Origin: Wenzhouxiangella sp042310355
Lineage (GTDB): Bacteria; Pseudomonadota; Gammaproteobacteria; Xanthomonadales; Wenzhouxiangellaceae
Direction: 5' to 3'
Length of the DNA: 64,000 nucleotides
NCBI RefSeq assembly: GCF_042310355.1
Contig: NZ_JBHJMR010000002.1
Span: forward strand, 186,001-250,000
Part shown: in pieces, positions 1 through 8,717 of the stretch
How the letters are laid out: the number at the start of each line of letters is the position of its first letter
Numbering within the stretch: position 1 is the first letter of the stretch
The notes under the pieces: generated by a model
The model's input: the letters and a program-made list of their open reading frames with translations, nothing else
Told to the model about the DNA's origin: nothing
The model's database searches: none
Made by a program: the position numbers and the translations under genes

Positions 1-2
1 AT

Positions 3-647
3 GCCGAGCGCCACTACCGGCACTCGATGGTGCTGGTGCCGCTCGACACTCCCGGCGTGAAGATCGAGCGCATGCTCAACGCCATGGGTTTCCACGACGC
101 GCCGCTGGGCCATGGGGAAGTCAGTTTCACCGACGTGCGTCTGCCGAAATCGGCCATCATCGCCGGGCCCGGCAAGGGCTTCGAGATTGCCCAAGGCCGT
201 CTCGGGCCGGGCCGCATCCATCACTGCATGCGGCTGATCGGGCTTTCGGAGCGGGCGCTGGAACTGGCCTGCCGCCGTTGCCTCGAACGCGAGGCCTTCG
301 GGCGGCCGCTTGCGAAACTGGGAGGTAACGGTGAGCGCATTGCCGAGGCGCGCATCGCCATCGAGCAGGCGAGGCTACTTGTGCTCAAAGCGGCCTGGAG
401 CCTGGACAATCGCGGTATTGCGCGTTCGATGAGCGAGGTCAGCCAGATCAAGGTGGCTGTGCCGTCCATGGCGCAGCGCGTCATCGACATGGCCATGCAG
501 CTCCACGGCGGGGCGGGAATGAGCGACGACTTTCCGCTGGCTGCCGCCTGGACCGGGGCCCGGGCGCTGCGTATCGCCGACGGACCCGACGAAGTGCACC
601 GGGCGCTGGTCGCCCGCTTTGAACTGTCCAAGTACAAGCACGGCTGA
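3..647 (+). CDS. Acyl-CoA dehydrogenase, C-terminal part (gene starts before window)
   Basis: The frame is open from the first bases of the window to the TGA at 645-647, so this is the 3' part of a gene that begins outside. The 214 visible residues match the C-terminal half of an FAD-dependent acyl-CoA dehydrogenase: a beta-domain end (GHGEVSFTDVRLPKSAII), then the helical C-terminal domain with GRIHHCMRLIGLSERALELAC and the family block MQLHGGAGMSDDFPLA followed by RIADGPDEVHR. These enzymes oxidise acyl-CoA to enoyl-CoA and pass electrons to ETF. The GPGRIHHCMR and GPDEVH segments are typical of the ACAD10/ACAD11-like group, which often pairs with an APH-like phosphotransferase such as the one at 7563. 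Family assignment is firm; substrate is unknown. Confidence 0.9.
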   Translation, partial: AERHYRHSMVLVPLDTPGVKIERMLNAMGFHDAPLGHGEVSFTDVRLPKSAIIAGPGKGFEIAQGRLGPGRIHHCMRLIGLSERALELACRRCLEREAFGRPLAKLGGNGERIAEARIAIEQARLLVLKAAWSLDNRGIARSMSEVSQIKVAVPSMAQRVIDMAMQLHGGAGMSDDFPLAAAWTGARALRIADGPDEVHRALVARFELSKYKHG

Positions 648-656
648 TTGCTTGCA

Positions 657-1004
657 ATGCATCTGGTGCCGCCGGTTCGCTTCGAAAAACGGCTGGAATG
701 CCCGTCCTGCCGAAAGCTCACGCCACTGGCGGAAGCCTCATGCGTCCATTGCGGTGGCGGCATCCCGGACAAGTGGCGCCGGGACGAACGGCAACGCCTG
801 GAAAAGCGGCGACGGCATGCCTGGATCGGCTCGGCCGTTGTGCTTCCCTTGCTGCTCGTGCTGCTGACCCTGATCTTTCACAGTTGCGGCGTTGAGTCTG
901 ATCGGGCCATGCCGTTTTCTTTCGAGCGAGCAGGGCCCTATCCAGTCGCGTCGGTCCTTGCGGCTTCGATCACGCAGTTGCGTCCGCCCGCCTTGGCCTT
1001 GTAG
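657..1004 (+). CDS. Small zinc-ribbon membrane protein, unknown function
   Basis: A 115-residue frame begins 10 bases after the acyl-CoA dehydrogenase stop. It has a CPSC...CVHC pair of cysteine knuckles near residues 15-35, a basic stretch (DKWRRDERQRLEKRRR) and one hydrophobic helix (WIGSAVVLPLLLVLLTLIF), which is the pattern of a small zinc-ribbon protein with a membrane anchor. The last roughly 22 codons run antisense over the end of the diguanylate cyclase gene, so the true C-terminus may be poorly constrained. No Shine-Dalgarno is clear at the ATG; a TTG at 648 directly after the upstream stop is an alternative that would be translationally coupled. Function is not recognised. Confidence 0.55.
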   Translation: MHLVPPVRFEKRLECPSCRKLTPLAEASCVHCGGGIPDKWRRDERQRLEKRRRHAWIGSAVVLPLLLVLLTLIFHSCGVESDRAMPFSFERAGPYPVASVLAASITQLRPPALAL

Positions 1005-1816
1005 AGCGCCTGATCGACGCGTTGAACGGCCTTTTCCCAGGTCTCGTCAGGTATTCCGATTTCAGCGACGCCGAGGCTCGTGCTGCACCGGGTCGTTGTC
1101 GTATCGAACGCCCAGCTCTCATTCTCTACCGCCTGCCGCAGGCGCTCGGCAACTTCCAGTGCCGGCTTGAGCGGCGTGTGGGGCAGCAGGATCAGGAATT
1201 CTTCGCCGCCGGTGCGGAAAACCAGGTCGGCTTCGCGCAGCTGGTCGGACAGGGTGGAGGCAATATCCACGAGCACACGGTCCCCCGCAGCGTGACCGTG
1301 TCGGTCGTTGATCGCCTTGAAGTGGTCAAGATCGAGTGCGATGAGTGAAAGCGGCGTGCGGTAGCGCATGGCCGACTCGTACTCACGTTTCGAGAGGTCG
1401 CGCATGGCCAGGCGATTGCGCAGGCCGGTCAACGCATCACGCCGCGCCGTGCGGCGCAGTTGCAGTTCCTTGTCACGAAAAATCATCAGCACGAGCAGCA
1501 TGGTCATGAAGAAGGCGAAGAGCATTCCAGCGAGAAACGCCAGGGCTTGCAGGAGATGCGGGTCGAATGAACTCGACACCGCGCGCGTGATCAGCACGTA
1601 GCCCAACCGACCGAGCAGGAACAGCCCGAACGCTGCAAGGAATACGGCCGTCGTGCGCCTGATCAGGACCAGTCCGGCGGCAGGCGCCCGCCAAAGCAGC
1701 CAGGCGCCGAACAAGTCGGGCAGGGCCATCAGCACCGAATCGGTAATGAAAGGTGTGGGAAACGTTCGTAGGGCTGCAATATTCATTGACAGCCCCTGCA
1801 GCACGGGGATCAGCAA
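938..1816 (-). pseudogene. Diguanylate cyclase, C-terminal part of a frameshifted membrane GGDEF protein
   Basis: This frame encodes several hydrophobic helices and then a complete GGDEF domain that would make cyclic di-GMP. The active-site motif is GGEEF (RTGGEEFLILLP), with the substrate-site region DALTGLRNR and ALDLDHFKAINDRHGH. An inhibitory I-site RxxD (READ) lies five residues before GGEEF, so product inhibition is expected. The frame opens only at a TTG at 1816 with no ribosome site, and it overlaps by 7 bases the end of another minus-strand frame (1810-2115) that encodes the missing N-terminal helices. The simplest reading is one gene, 938-2115, broken by a one-base frameshift in the short T-run near 1815-1818. 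This could be a sequencing error, a real lesion or programmed slippage. The catalytic domain itself looks intact. Confidence 0.75.
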
Positions 1817-2115
1817 AAGCCAGGCCGCCCCAGGTGAATCTGGATACCGAGCAGGATCAGGATGTGGCCGAAGAGGATCAGGTTGTTGGCCAGGCTCGAT
1901 GCCACCCAGCCGGGCAACTCAACCTGAAAGGTCAGCAAGAGGTAGCCGGAAAGGTAGCCGAGCCCGTAGAAGAGGCCGCCGATTCCCCAGTGCGGCAGTT
2001 CGCGCTGACGCGTGCCGGCGGCCCAGAGCCCGAGCATGGTCGCCAGCAGAATGAAACCGCCGATGCACGAAACCAGGGCCAGGGTTCTTGTGTCGACCAG
2101 TACGAGTTCTTTCAT
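1810..2115 (-). pseudogene. Diguanylate cyclase, N-terminal membrane part (same gene as 938-1816)
   Basis: The frame starts at the ATG at 2115 (MKELVLVDTRTLALVSCIGG) and carries about three transmembrane helices, including the pattern WGIGGLFYGLGYLSGYLLL and LANNLILFGHILILLGIQIHLGRP. This is the usual start of multi-helix membrane GGDEF proteins, where the helix ending in LGRP is followed by more helices. Here the frame stops just after GRPGFC, and the continuation (LLIPVLQGL...) is in the -1 frame in the overlapping downstream segment. On its own it would be a 101-residue membrane fragment. Confidence 0.7.
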
Positions 2116-2417
2116 GAGCGATCGCCCTTGCGGCAGCCAGTCAGAAAGTGCGGATTCCGCACTTGTCATGGAAGTGCAATCTTCACGCCAACCCGAGGGA
2201 CGAGTGACCTGGTGCTCGGGGGAAGTAGACTTGTGTCGACGCAAAACGCTTCGGTCATCCGGTTCGTTGCCGGGCCGGTGCCGGTGATTGACACAAGACG
2301 ACGGACTGTCTGCGGGAGAACTCCGGCGGTGGCCATGGTAGGGTGGTCGGCGATGGGGATGGATTCAACAGAGGGCGCGCCACGTGCGCACTGACAAGCA
2401 GGCGGAGGGCTCGGCGG
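2116..2417. other. Intergenic region between divergent cyclase and kinase genes
   Basis: About 300 bases separate the divergent diguanylate cyclase and protein kinase genes. I see no RNA gene, repeat or convincing promoter pair. A GGAGGG ribosome-binding site lies at 2404-2409, 8 bases before the GTG at 2418, and decides the start chosen for the kinase; an upstream in-frame GTG at 2343 has no such site. Confidence 0.5.
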
Positions 2418-5102
2418 GTGCCCGCTGATTCCGCGCGGCCGCGGCTGACCGTGGCCCGTCGCAGACTTCTGGACCGGCTTCTGGATCGCCTGCTGGAGCG
2501 TGACGAGCTCGAGCGTGAGCGCGAACTCTCTGCCATAGCCGAACGCGCCCCCCGCGTCCATCGCTGGCTGGTCAAATTGCTGGCAGCGAGCACCGAGCCG
2601 ACCAACTTCCTGGACACCATGTTCGAGCGCGTCGGGCACGCTGCCAGGCAGGAAGCTCGTGAAACGGATGAGGTGGTGCTGCCAGCGGGCACTCGCCTGG
2701 GTCCGTGGCGCATCGAGGAACCCGTTGGCAGCGGAGGGATGGGTACGGTCTACCGGGCTGAGCGTGCCGACGGGGCCTTCGAGATGGATGCCGCGGTCAA
2801 GCTTATCCGGGTTCGCCGAGAGGCACTGGACCAGCGCCTCGCCGTAGAACGCCAACTGCTGGCGCGGCTCAGTCACCGGAATATCGCCCGCCTGATCGAC
2901 GGCGGCACGACCGAGGACGGCCACGCCTACCTGGTCATGGAGTGGGTTCCCGGGCGCGACCTGGACCGCTATATTCGAGACGAGTCGCCGGATCTGGCCG
3001 CCCGCCTCGACTTGTTCGAACAGATGGCGACTGCTACCGGCCATGCCCACCAGTGCCGGGTGGTCCACAGCGACCTCAAACCCAGCAATGTCCGGGTCAA
3101 CGAAAGCGGCTCCGTTCGGCTCGTCGATTTCGGCGTTGCCCAGCTCCTCGAGGACCAGGAGCGTGAAAACGCGCCCATGAGGGCACTGACACCCGCGTTT
3201 GCGGCGCCGGAATTGCTGACAGGCGAACCCGTCTCGACACAATCGGACGTCTGGTCTCTGGGCGCCATGCTTTACTGGCTCGTGACGGACCATCTGCTGG
3301 AAAGGGATTGCGTCGTCGCAGATGGGGAACGGTTGCCCGACAGCATGCCCCGGCGCGACGATCTGGCGGCGATCATCGACCGGGCAACTGCCGAGGAGCC
3401 GGGGGACCGCTATGCTTCCGTATCCAGCCTGGTTGCGGATGTTCGTCGCTATCGCAAGCAGTTTCCCGTCAGCGCGCGTCCGCCTTCGCGCATGTATCTT
3501 TTCAAGCGCTTCGTGCAGCGTCACCGGCTGGCTGTTGGCGCCGCGGGAGTGGTTTCGCTCGCGCTATGCCTGGCACTCGTCGGCGCTGTCTGGCAGGCGC
3601 ATCGGGCAACCCTCGAGCGTGACCGCGCTGCCGCCCAGACCGAGCGTGCCTTGCAGGCCGAAGCAGAAAGCACGCGGATGGCGCGTGAACTTCAGCAGGT
3701 CGTGACCTTCCAGGCCGAGCAGCTTTCCGCCATCGACGCACGTCGAATGGGGACCGGCCTGCGCGCGGCCATTGCCGATCGCCATCGCGGAGCGCTCGAA
3801 CGAGACGACCTGAACGAAGACGAGTTGAGTCAGGAGACAAAGAACGCCCGGGAGATGCTCGCTCGGGTCAACTTCACCGACCTGGCGCGCGACACGCTTT
3901 GGGAAAACATCTTCGATAATGCACTTGCTGTCATAGACGAGCAGTTCACTGGCCAGCCGCTGGTTCGTGCCCGCCTGCTGCAGTCGGTGGCGATCACTCT
4001 GCGCAGCCTGGGTCTGTTCCGGCAAGCCGCCCTGCCACAGGGGGAGGCGCTGGCCATACGGCGCGAATGGCTGGGGGACAACGATCCCGATACGCTCGAG
4101 TCGGTCAATCAAATGGGCCGGCAGCTCGCCGTCGAGGGCAGACGCGAGGAGGCGCTTGCCCAGTATCGCGAGGCGTTGGCGGGATTCGAGGCGCTGCACG
4201 GGCCGGAGCATCCGGCGACACTGACCGCGCTGAATAATGCAGGGACTGCGCTTGAAGCGATGGGGCAGTACGTCGATGCCGAAACCTATTTCCGCGAGGC
4301 CTTGCAGGGTCGGCGAGCGGTGCTCGGTGACGACCATCGCGATACCTTGGTCTCGGTTTCCAATATGGCGGCGTTGCTCGACGGCCTCGACCGGCCCGAC
4401 GAGGCCTTGCCGCTTTACCGAGAAGCGCTCGAAAAGCGGCGGCAGGTTCTCGGTGACAACCATTCCGAGACAATGCGCTCGATTAACAACCTTGGCGTGT
4501 TCCTCGTCGGCCAGGATCGATTCGACGATGCCGAACCGTACTACCGCGAGGCGCTTGAGCGACGCCGGACCGTACTCGGTCGCGAGCATCCCGCCACGTT
4601 GATCTCCGCCAACAACATGGGTTACCTGCTGGAGCACACCGAACGCCCCGAGGAAGCCGAAAGGCACTATCGGGAGGCCATTTCCATATCCCGCCGGGTC
4701 CGTGGCGATGACCACCCCAATACCTTGATTCTGATGAGCAACCTGGCTGGCTTGCTGCACAGGATGGGTCGCTACGACAGTGCAGAAGCGTTTGCGGCCG
4801 AAGCGGTATCAGGCGGCCGGCGTTCGCTCGACGAAGGGCACTGGTACCTGGCCGTTTTCCTGAATCGCCACGGCCAGGAATTGGCGGCACTGGATCGCTA
4901 CGAGGAAGCTGAGGCGGCCACGCTGGAGTCCTATCAGATCTTCGTCGACGCGCTGGGTGCCGAGCATGACCGTACGGAAGTGGTGGTCGAATCCCTGGCC
5001 GATCTCTATGCTCGCTGGCACGAAGCTGATCCGGAGGCCGGGCATGACGATCGTTTGGCCCATTGGCAGAGCCAGCTGGGCAGCGGGGAAGATAGCCGAT
5101 GA
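2418..5102 (+). CDS. Membrane Ser/Thr protein kinase with C-terminal TPR repeats
   Basis: An 894-residue Hanks-type kinase. With the GTG at 2418 as residue 1, the kinase domain has the glycine loop GSGGMGTVY (about 104-112), the ATP lysine in AVKLI (about 128), the catalytic loop HSDLKPSNV (about 217-225, HSD in place of HRD), DFGVAQ (about 237) and APE (about 263). One transmembrane helix follows (about 371-392), then a coiled-coil-rich linker and about eight tetratricopeptide repeats of the TPR_12 type (YREAL...R, long 42-residue units) that would lie on the far side of the membrane. The start is set by GGAGGG 8 bases upstream. The ECF sigma gene 58 bases downstream is probably in the same operon, suggesting a signalling pair. 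The signal is unknown. Confidence 0.88.
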   Translation: MPADSARPRLTVARRRLLDRLLDRLLERDELERERELSAIAERAPRVHRWLVKLLAASTEPTNFLDTMFERVGHAARQEARETDEVVLPAGTRLGPWRIEEPVGSGGMGTVYRAERADGAFEMDAAVKLIRVRREALDQRLAVERQLLARLSHRNIARLIDGGTTEDGHAYLVMEWVPGRDLDRYIRDESPDLAARLDLFEQMATATGHAHQCRVVHSDLKPSNVRVNESGSVRLVDFGVAQLLEDQERENAPMRALTPAFAAPELLTGEPVSTQSDVWSLGAMLYWLVTDHLLERDCVVADGERLPDSMPRRDDLAAIIDRATAEEPGDRYASVSSLVADVRRYRKQFPVSARPPSRMYLFKRFVQRHRLAVGAAGVVSLALCLALVGAVWQAHRATLERDRAAAQTERALQAEAESTRMARELQQVVTFQAEQLSAIDARRMGTGLRAAIADRHRGALERDDLNEDELSQETKNAREMLARVNFTDLARDTLWENIFDNALAVIDEQFTGQPLVRARLLQSVAITLRSLGLFRQAALPQGEALAIRREWLGDNDPDTLESVNQMGRQLAVEGRREEALAQYREALAGFEALHGPEHPATLTALNNAGTALEAMGQYVDAETYFREALQGRRAVLGDDHRDTLVSVSNMAALLDGLDRPDEALPLYREALEKRRQVLGDNHSETMRSINNLGVFLVGQDRFDDAEPYYREALERRRTVLGREHPATLISANNMGYLLEHTERPEEAERHYREAISISRRVRGDDHPNTLILMSNLAGLLHRMGRYDSAEAFAAEAVSGGRRSLDEGHWYLAVFLNRHGQELAALDRYEEAEAATLESYQIFVDALGAEHDRTEVVVESLADLYARWHEADPEAGHDDRLAHWQSQLGSGEDSR

Positions 5103-5160
5103 GATTTCACGTCCGAACCGACACCCCCCACGGGAGACAATTGCCCGGCGCCGGAGGAGC

Positions 5161-5769
5161 ATGCTTGTGAACAACGAATCCTTTGCTGCAGCCCCAGATC
5201 ACGAAGTGACGCAGTTGCTGGCCGAGATCCGTGAAGAGCCTGAGCTGTTCGAGCGACTGATGCCCCTGGTCTACGACGACATGAAACGCATTGGTCGCGC
5301 GCAGCGCCAGCGCCTGGGTGGTAGCGTAACGCTCCAGACAACGGCCCTGGTACACGAAGCCTTCCTGAAAATGCGGCGTAGCGCCGGCAGCGATATCGAG
5401 AATCGTCTGCATTTCCAGCGCCTGGTGGCCTGCGTGATGCGCCAGCTGATACTCGACTACGCCCGCAAGCACCTGGCCGTCAAGCGCGGTGGCGACCAGG
5501 TTCGGGAGACCTTCCAGGAGGCTGAATACAGCATGGAAACCGAGGATCTCGTGCGGGTCATCGCCGTGGACGAGGCGCTCGAGCGCATGGCCGAGCACGA
5601 TCCCCGCATGACCGAAGCCCTCGCGGCCCAGCTCTACGCCGGATCCACCGTCGAGGAGATCGGAGAGGGCTTCGGCTTGTCCACTCGCACCGTTATTCGC
5701 GACCTGCGCAGGGCGCGGGCCTGGCTGAAGGTCGAGTTGGCCGAATTTGATCCGGCCGCTGATTCATGA
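5161..5769 (+). CDS. ECF-type RNA polymerase sigma factor
   Basis: A 202-residue ECF sigma factor of the subgroup commonly paired with TPR kinases (TIGR02999-like). It shows a region 2 helix set (ELFERLMPLVYDDMKRIGRAQ, TALVHEAFLKM, HFQRLVACVMRQLILDYAR) and a region 4 helix-turn-helix (STVEEIGEGFGLSTRTVIRDLRRAR). The ATG at 5161 is preceded by GGAGGA at 5153-5158. The frame is open further upstream, but that part overlaps the kinase and lacks a ribosome site. No anti-sigma gene is adjacent, so control probably runs through the kinase upstream. Target promoters cannot be read from the sequence. Confidence 0.88.
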   Translation: MLVNNESFAAAPDHEVTQLLAEIREEPELFERLMPLVYDDMKRIGRAQRQRLGGSVTLQTTALVHEAFLKMRRSAGSDIENRLHFQRLVACVMRQLILDYARKHLAVKRGGDQVRETFQEAEYSMETEDLVRVIAVDEALERMAEHDPRMTEALAAQLYAGSTVEEIGEGFGLSTRTVIRDLRRARAWLKVELAEFDPAADS

Positions 5770-5775
5770 GCGCTG

Positions 5776-6240
5776 CTATCGGATTCTGCGTTCGGTCAAT
5801 CGCAGCGAAAGCATGACCGGCAGGTGGGTCGAGTCGGTCGAGCCGCGATCGAGGTAGCCCTGGTTGTCGTTGAGGTACAGGATGGCATGCTCGAAACCCT
5901 GCCCGTGAAAGCGCCAGCGCAGGGCACTGACGCTCTCCTCGAATTCGACGGCTTCGAACCCCGCTTTCAGGGCTGCATCGTAGGTGCGCCGCCATTCGTC
6001 GATGTCTCCCGTCATGGCGATATTGAGCGCGATCTCTCGCCCGGTCTGCTCCCGGGTTCCTGAACTTTTGCGGACGATCAGGTAGGTATCAGGCAAGGGA
6101 ATCTGCTCCGGAAAGTCATCGGGCAGGGTAAAGGCGGTTGGTGCCCGATTGGCGACTTCTCGATTTGGTGGATCGGTTGGCGAACCGTCACTCGGCTCGT
6201 TCGGCGAGCAGGCTGCAAGCAGAATGATGGCTGCGATCAT
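5776..6240 (-). CDS. Putative outer/inner membrane lipoprotein, unknown function
   Basis: A protein of about 154 residues beginning with a hydrophobic leader and lipobox (MIAAIILLAAC|SPNEPSDG), so it should be lipid-modified at the cysteine near residue 11. The rest is soluble: a Pro/Asp-rich linker (SPTDPPNREVANRAP) and a compact domain with FTLPDDFPEQIPLPDTYLIV and EIALNIAMTGDIDEWRRTYDAALKAGFEAVEF, which looks like a small alpha/beta fold. I do not recognise a family. The leader lacks a basic N-terminus at this ATG; a TTG four codons upstream (6252) is an alternative start. The frame runs further upstream but into the neighbouring gene. Confidence 0.65.
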   Translation of the reverse strand: MIAAIILLAACSPNEPSDGSPTDPPNREVANRAPTAFTLPDDFPEQIPLPDTYLIVRKSSGTREQTGREIALNIAMTGDIDEWRRTYDAALKAGFEAVEFEESVSALRWRFHGQGFEHAILYLNDNQGYLDRGSTDSTHLPVMLSLRLTERRIR

Positions 6241-6313
6241 GAAGATACTCAAGCCGATGCCAGTGGCACCTCGGCAGCTTGCAGGGTGGCTACGCGGCTC
6301 TCCGTCGATGACG

Positions 6314-7417
6314 CTATGGTCCTTCGAAGCGATCGGAGAAGAGCACATCAGAAACAACCAGTGGGAAGGGCTGATGGGTGAACTGGCTGGTGTTGCCGGA
6401 AGAGTCTGTTGCCGTTGCAACCAGATGGGTCGAGCCACTGACGGATTCGCTCGTGGACAGGGTGCCTGAGCGGAATTCGAAAGCGGCCGATTCAGGGTAG
6501 GTTTCGGAGCCAATGTAGGTGAGCCCCTGGGGACTGCTGTCGCTGGTCAGGTAGAAGTCGATGGTCAACGGCCAATCTGCATTGATCGGCGTGGTCTGGA
6601 CCCGGTAGCGATAGCTCAACTGGCCGGTGGCCTGGTCGAAGGATGTGGCATTGGGATCGAAATCCGGGTAGTTGAGCAGCGTGTTCGGGCCAGTTCCATC
6701 TCCGCCGTAGTCGAGCTCGGTCATGCCCAGGTTGATCCCCGGTGTTGAAGTCGACCCATTGGCATGGATGCGGTTGCCGCGTATCGTATTGCCATACGAG
6801 CTATCGTCGGTTGGATTGAACTGGATGCCTGTGTTGTTGTGGGCATTCACATTTCCGGTCGCGGTTCCGGGTGACCAGGTGCCGATGAAGTTGTTGCGAA
6901 TAATTGCCAGTCCTGTCGGGTTGGCGCTCTCGTAGGCATCCACAAGCACTCCGAATGTGTTGTTTCCGATGATATTGGGTTGGCTCGAGTCCAGCGATCC
7001 GAGCTGGCCTGGCGCGGGGAAGTAAGCGCTAGCGGTCTGGTTGTCGCTGATGGTATTTCCGTGAAGGAAGACGCCGCTTTCCCCCTGGTAGGCGGAGCCG
7101 TTCGTATTGTTCGAAATCTTGTTGTTCGTCACCAGACTGTTGGCCCCGTTGAGTATCTGGATGCCAATTTCCATGCCGAGATCGTCCCCTATGTCGTTGG
7201 TTCCGATCCAGTTCGAGACAATTTCGTTGGCGTCGGCGGCCGAGCCACTATCCTTGCCAATCACGATGCCGTTCTCGCCCGAGTGTCCGATCAGGTTTCG
7301 GCCTAATCCCCCGGCCCCGATGATGTTCTCTGATCCAAGGACCTGAAGGCCGTGCACTCCGTTCCCGTAGTCTGTGGCGGTGATACGAAAGAGTTGCATC
7401 AAGTTTCCTGTTTGCAT
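6314..7417 (-). CDS. Right-handed beta-helix repeat protein, probably 5'-truncated
   Basis: The 367 residues are a parallel beta-helix with many NxI/NxIxGN rungs (NLIGHSGENGIVIG, NEIVSNWIG, NNKISNNTNG, GNTISDN, RNNFIGT, GNTIRGNRIHANGS), followed by a beta-sandwich-like tail and a C-terminus DVLFSDRFEGP. Endings of the type LF(x)DGFE are common on secreted proteins of xanthomonad relatives and may be a sorting or anchoring tag; that is from memory of the group. The protein starts in the middle of a rung, has no signal peptide and no ribosome site, and an in-frame stop lies about 33 bases upstream. It is therefore probably the 3' part of a larger secreted protein whose 5' end was lost. Composition is richer in Asn, Ser and Thr codons than its neighbours. 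Confidence 0.65.
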   Translation of the reverse strand: MQTGNLMQLFRITATDYGNGVHGLQVLGSENIIGAGGLGRNLIGHSGENGIVIGKDSGSAADANEIVSNWIGTNDIGDDLGMEIGIQILNGANSLVTNNKISNNTNGSAYQGESGVFLHGNTISDNQTASAYFPAPGQLGSLDSSQPNIIGNNTFGVLVDAYESANPTGLAIIRNNFIGTWSPGTATGNVNAHNNTGIQFNPTDDSSYGNTIRGNRIHANGSTSTPGINLGMTELDYGGDGTGPNTLLNYPDFDPNATSFDQATGQLSYRYRVQTTPINADWPLTIDFYLTSDSSPQGLTYIGSETYPESAAFEFRSGTLSTSESVSGSTHLVATATDSSGNTSQFTHQPFPLVVSDVLFSDRFEGP

Positions 7418-7562
7418 CCTGCGGTCTTGTTGAGGTCCTGTAGTTGGTTACGCGTTCTGCAGCGAGGCGAGGACAGGAATAGGGCGGATTGCTCGAGGGG
7501 CGGTGATCGGCGCGACTGGAACGCGCGTGTATCATGTGCGTTTCCAGGATTCGGGGAGAGCC

Positions 7563-8633
7563 ATGCAGGACAAGCGTCTCATTGATCGGCCCAGGGCCCT
7601 GCGCGACGAGGATCGCTTCGACGTCGAAGCCGTCGACGCCTGGTTGAAAGCGCGCGTCGAGGGGCTGGAAGGGCAGCTGGAAGTGAGTCAGTTCTCGAAG
7701 GGTGCTTCGAACCTGACCTACCTGCTGCGCTACCCCGATCGCGATCTGATCCTTCGCCGACCGCCGCCGGGCACCAAGGCGAAGTCCGCCCACAACATGG
7801 TGCGCGAGCACGACATTCAGGCTGCGCTCAAGCCGGTTTTTCCCTACGTGCCGGACATGGTGGCGCTGTGCACCGATCACGATGTGATTGGCTGCGACTT
7901 CTACGTCATGCAGCGCATCGAGGGCATCATCCTGCGGCGAAATCTGCCCGAGGGTCTGGTGCTCGACGAGAAGCAGGTGCGCACCCTTTGCCGAAATGCT
8001 GTCGATCGGCTGATCGAGCTGCATTCGGTCGATATCGAGGCTGCCGGCCTGGACAAGCTGGCCAAGGGCGCGGGCTACAATAGCCGCCAGATCGAAGGCT
8101 GGTCCGGGCGATTCAGAAAGGCGAAGACCTGGAACGTCGGTTCCGGCCGCTACGTCATGGACTGGCTGGCCGACAATATTCCCGACGAAGTCGCCATCAG
8201 AGTCATCCACGGCGACTTCCGCTTCGACAACCTGGTGCTGGATGCCGACGATCCGATGCGCATCGTCGGCGTGCTCGACTGGGAGCTGGCCACGCTGGGC
8301 GACCCGCTGATGGACCTGGGCAATTCGCTGGCCTACTGGGTGCAGGCCGACGACGACTTCTACTTCCGCGGCTTCCGCCGCCAGCCCACCCATCTGCCGG
8401 GCATGATGACTCGCAATGAAGTGGTGGACTACTACTGCGAAAGCACCGGCCTGCAGCCCGAGAACTGGGCTTTCTACGAAGTCTATGGCCTGTTCCGTCT
8501 GGCTGTCATCGCCCAGCAGATCTATTACCGCTACCATCATGGTCAGACCAGCAACAAGGCCTTCAAGCACTTCTGGGTGGCCGTGAACTACTTGCTATGG
8601 CGTTGCCGGCGCATCATCCGGCAGGCACGCTGA
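7563..8633 (+). CDS. APH-family phosphotransferase (ACAD10/11-associated type)
   Basis: A 356-residue aminoglycoside-phosphotransferase-fold protein. Visible motifs are the nucleotide-binding segment (SKGASNLTYLLRYPDRDLILRRPPPG), the catalytic loop VIHGDFRFDNLVLD and the metal-binding VLDWELATLGDPLMDLG. This version is the one fused to or encoded with acyl-CoA dehydrogenases of the ACAD10/11 type, where the kinase phosphorylates 4-hydroxyacyl-CoA before elimination. The acyl-CoA dehydrogenase at the window start is a possible partner although 7 kb away. The ATG at 7563 follows a GGGGAGAG ribosome site; the longer frame from 7503 has none. The family is clear, the substrate is inferred. Confidence 0.85.
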   Translation: MQDKRLIDRPRALRDEDRFDVEAVDAWLKARVEGLEGQLEVSQFSKGASNLTYLLRYPDRDLILRRPPPGTKAKSAHNMVREHDIQAALKPVFPYVPDMVALCTDHDVIGCDFYVMQRIEGIILRRNLPEGLVLDEKQVRTLCRNAVDRLIELHSVDIEAAGLDKLAKGAGYNSRQIEGWSGRFRKAKTWNVGSGRYVMDWLADNIPDEVAIRVIHGDFRFDNLVLDADDPMRIVGVLDWELATLGDPLMDLGNSLAYWVQADDDFYFRGFRRQPTHLPGMMTRNEVVDYYCESTGLQPENWAFYEVYGLFRLAVIAQQIYYRYHHGQTSNKAFKHFWVAVNYLLWRCRRIIRQAR

Positions 8634-8717
8634 ATCACGTCGTGACTATAGGCACTATTGCGCCGCGCGCTCTCGCGCGACACTGAGTCGAGATCGAGCA
8701 ATCGGAACGGATCGGGG

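Noticed and set aside
2166..3524. 452-codon antisense frame over the kinase gene
   Set aside because: Shadow of the kinase domain, which has all catalytic motifs on the plus strand.
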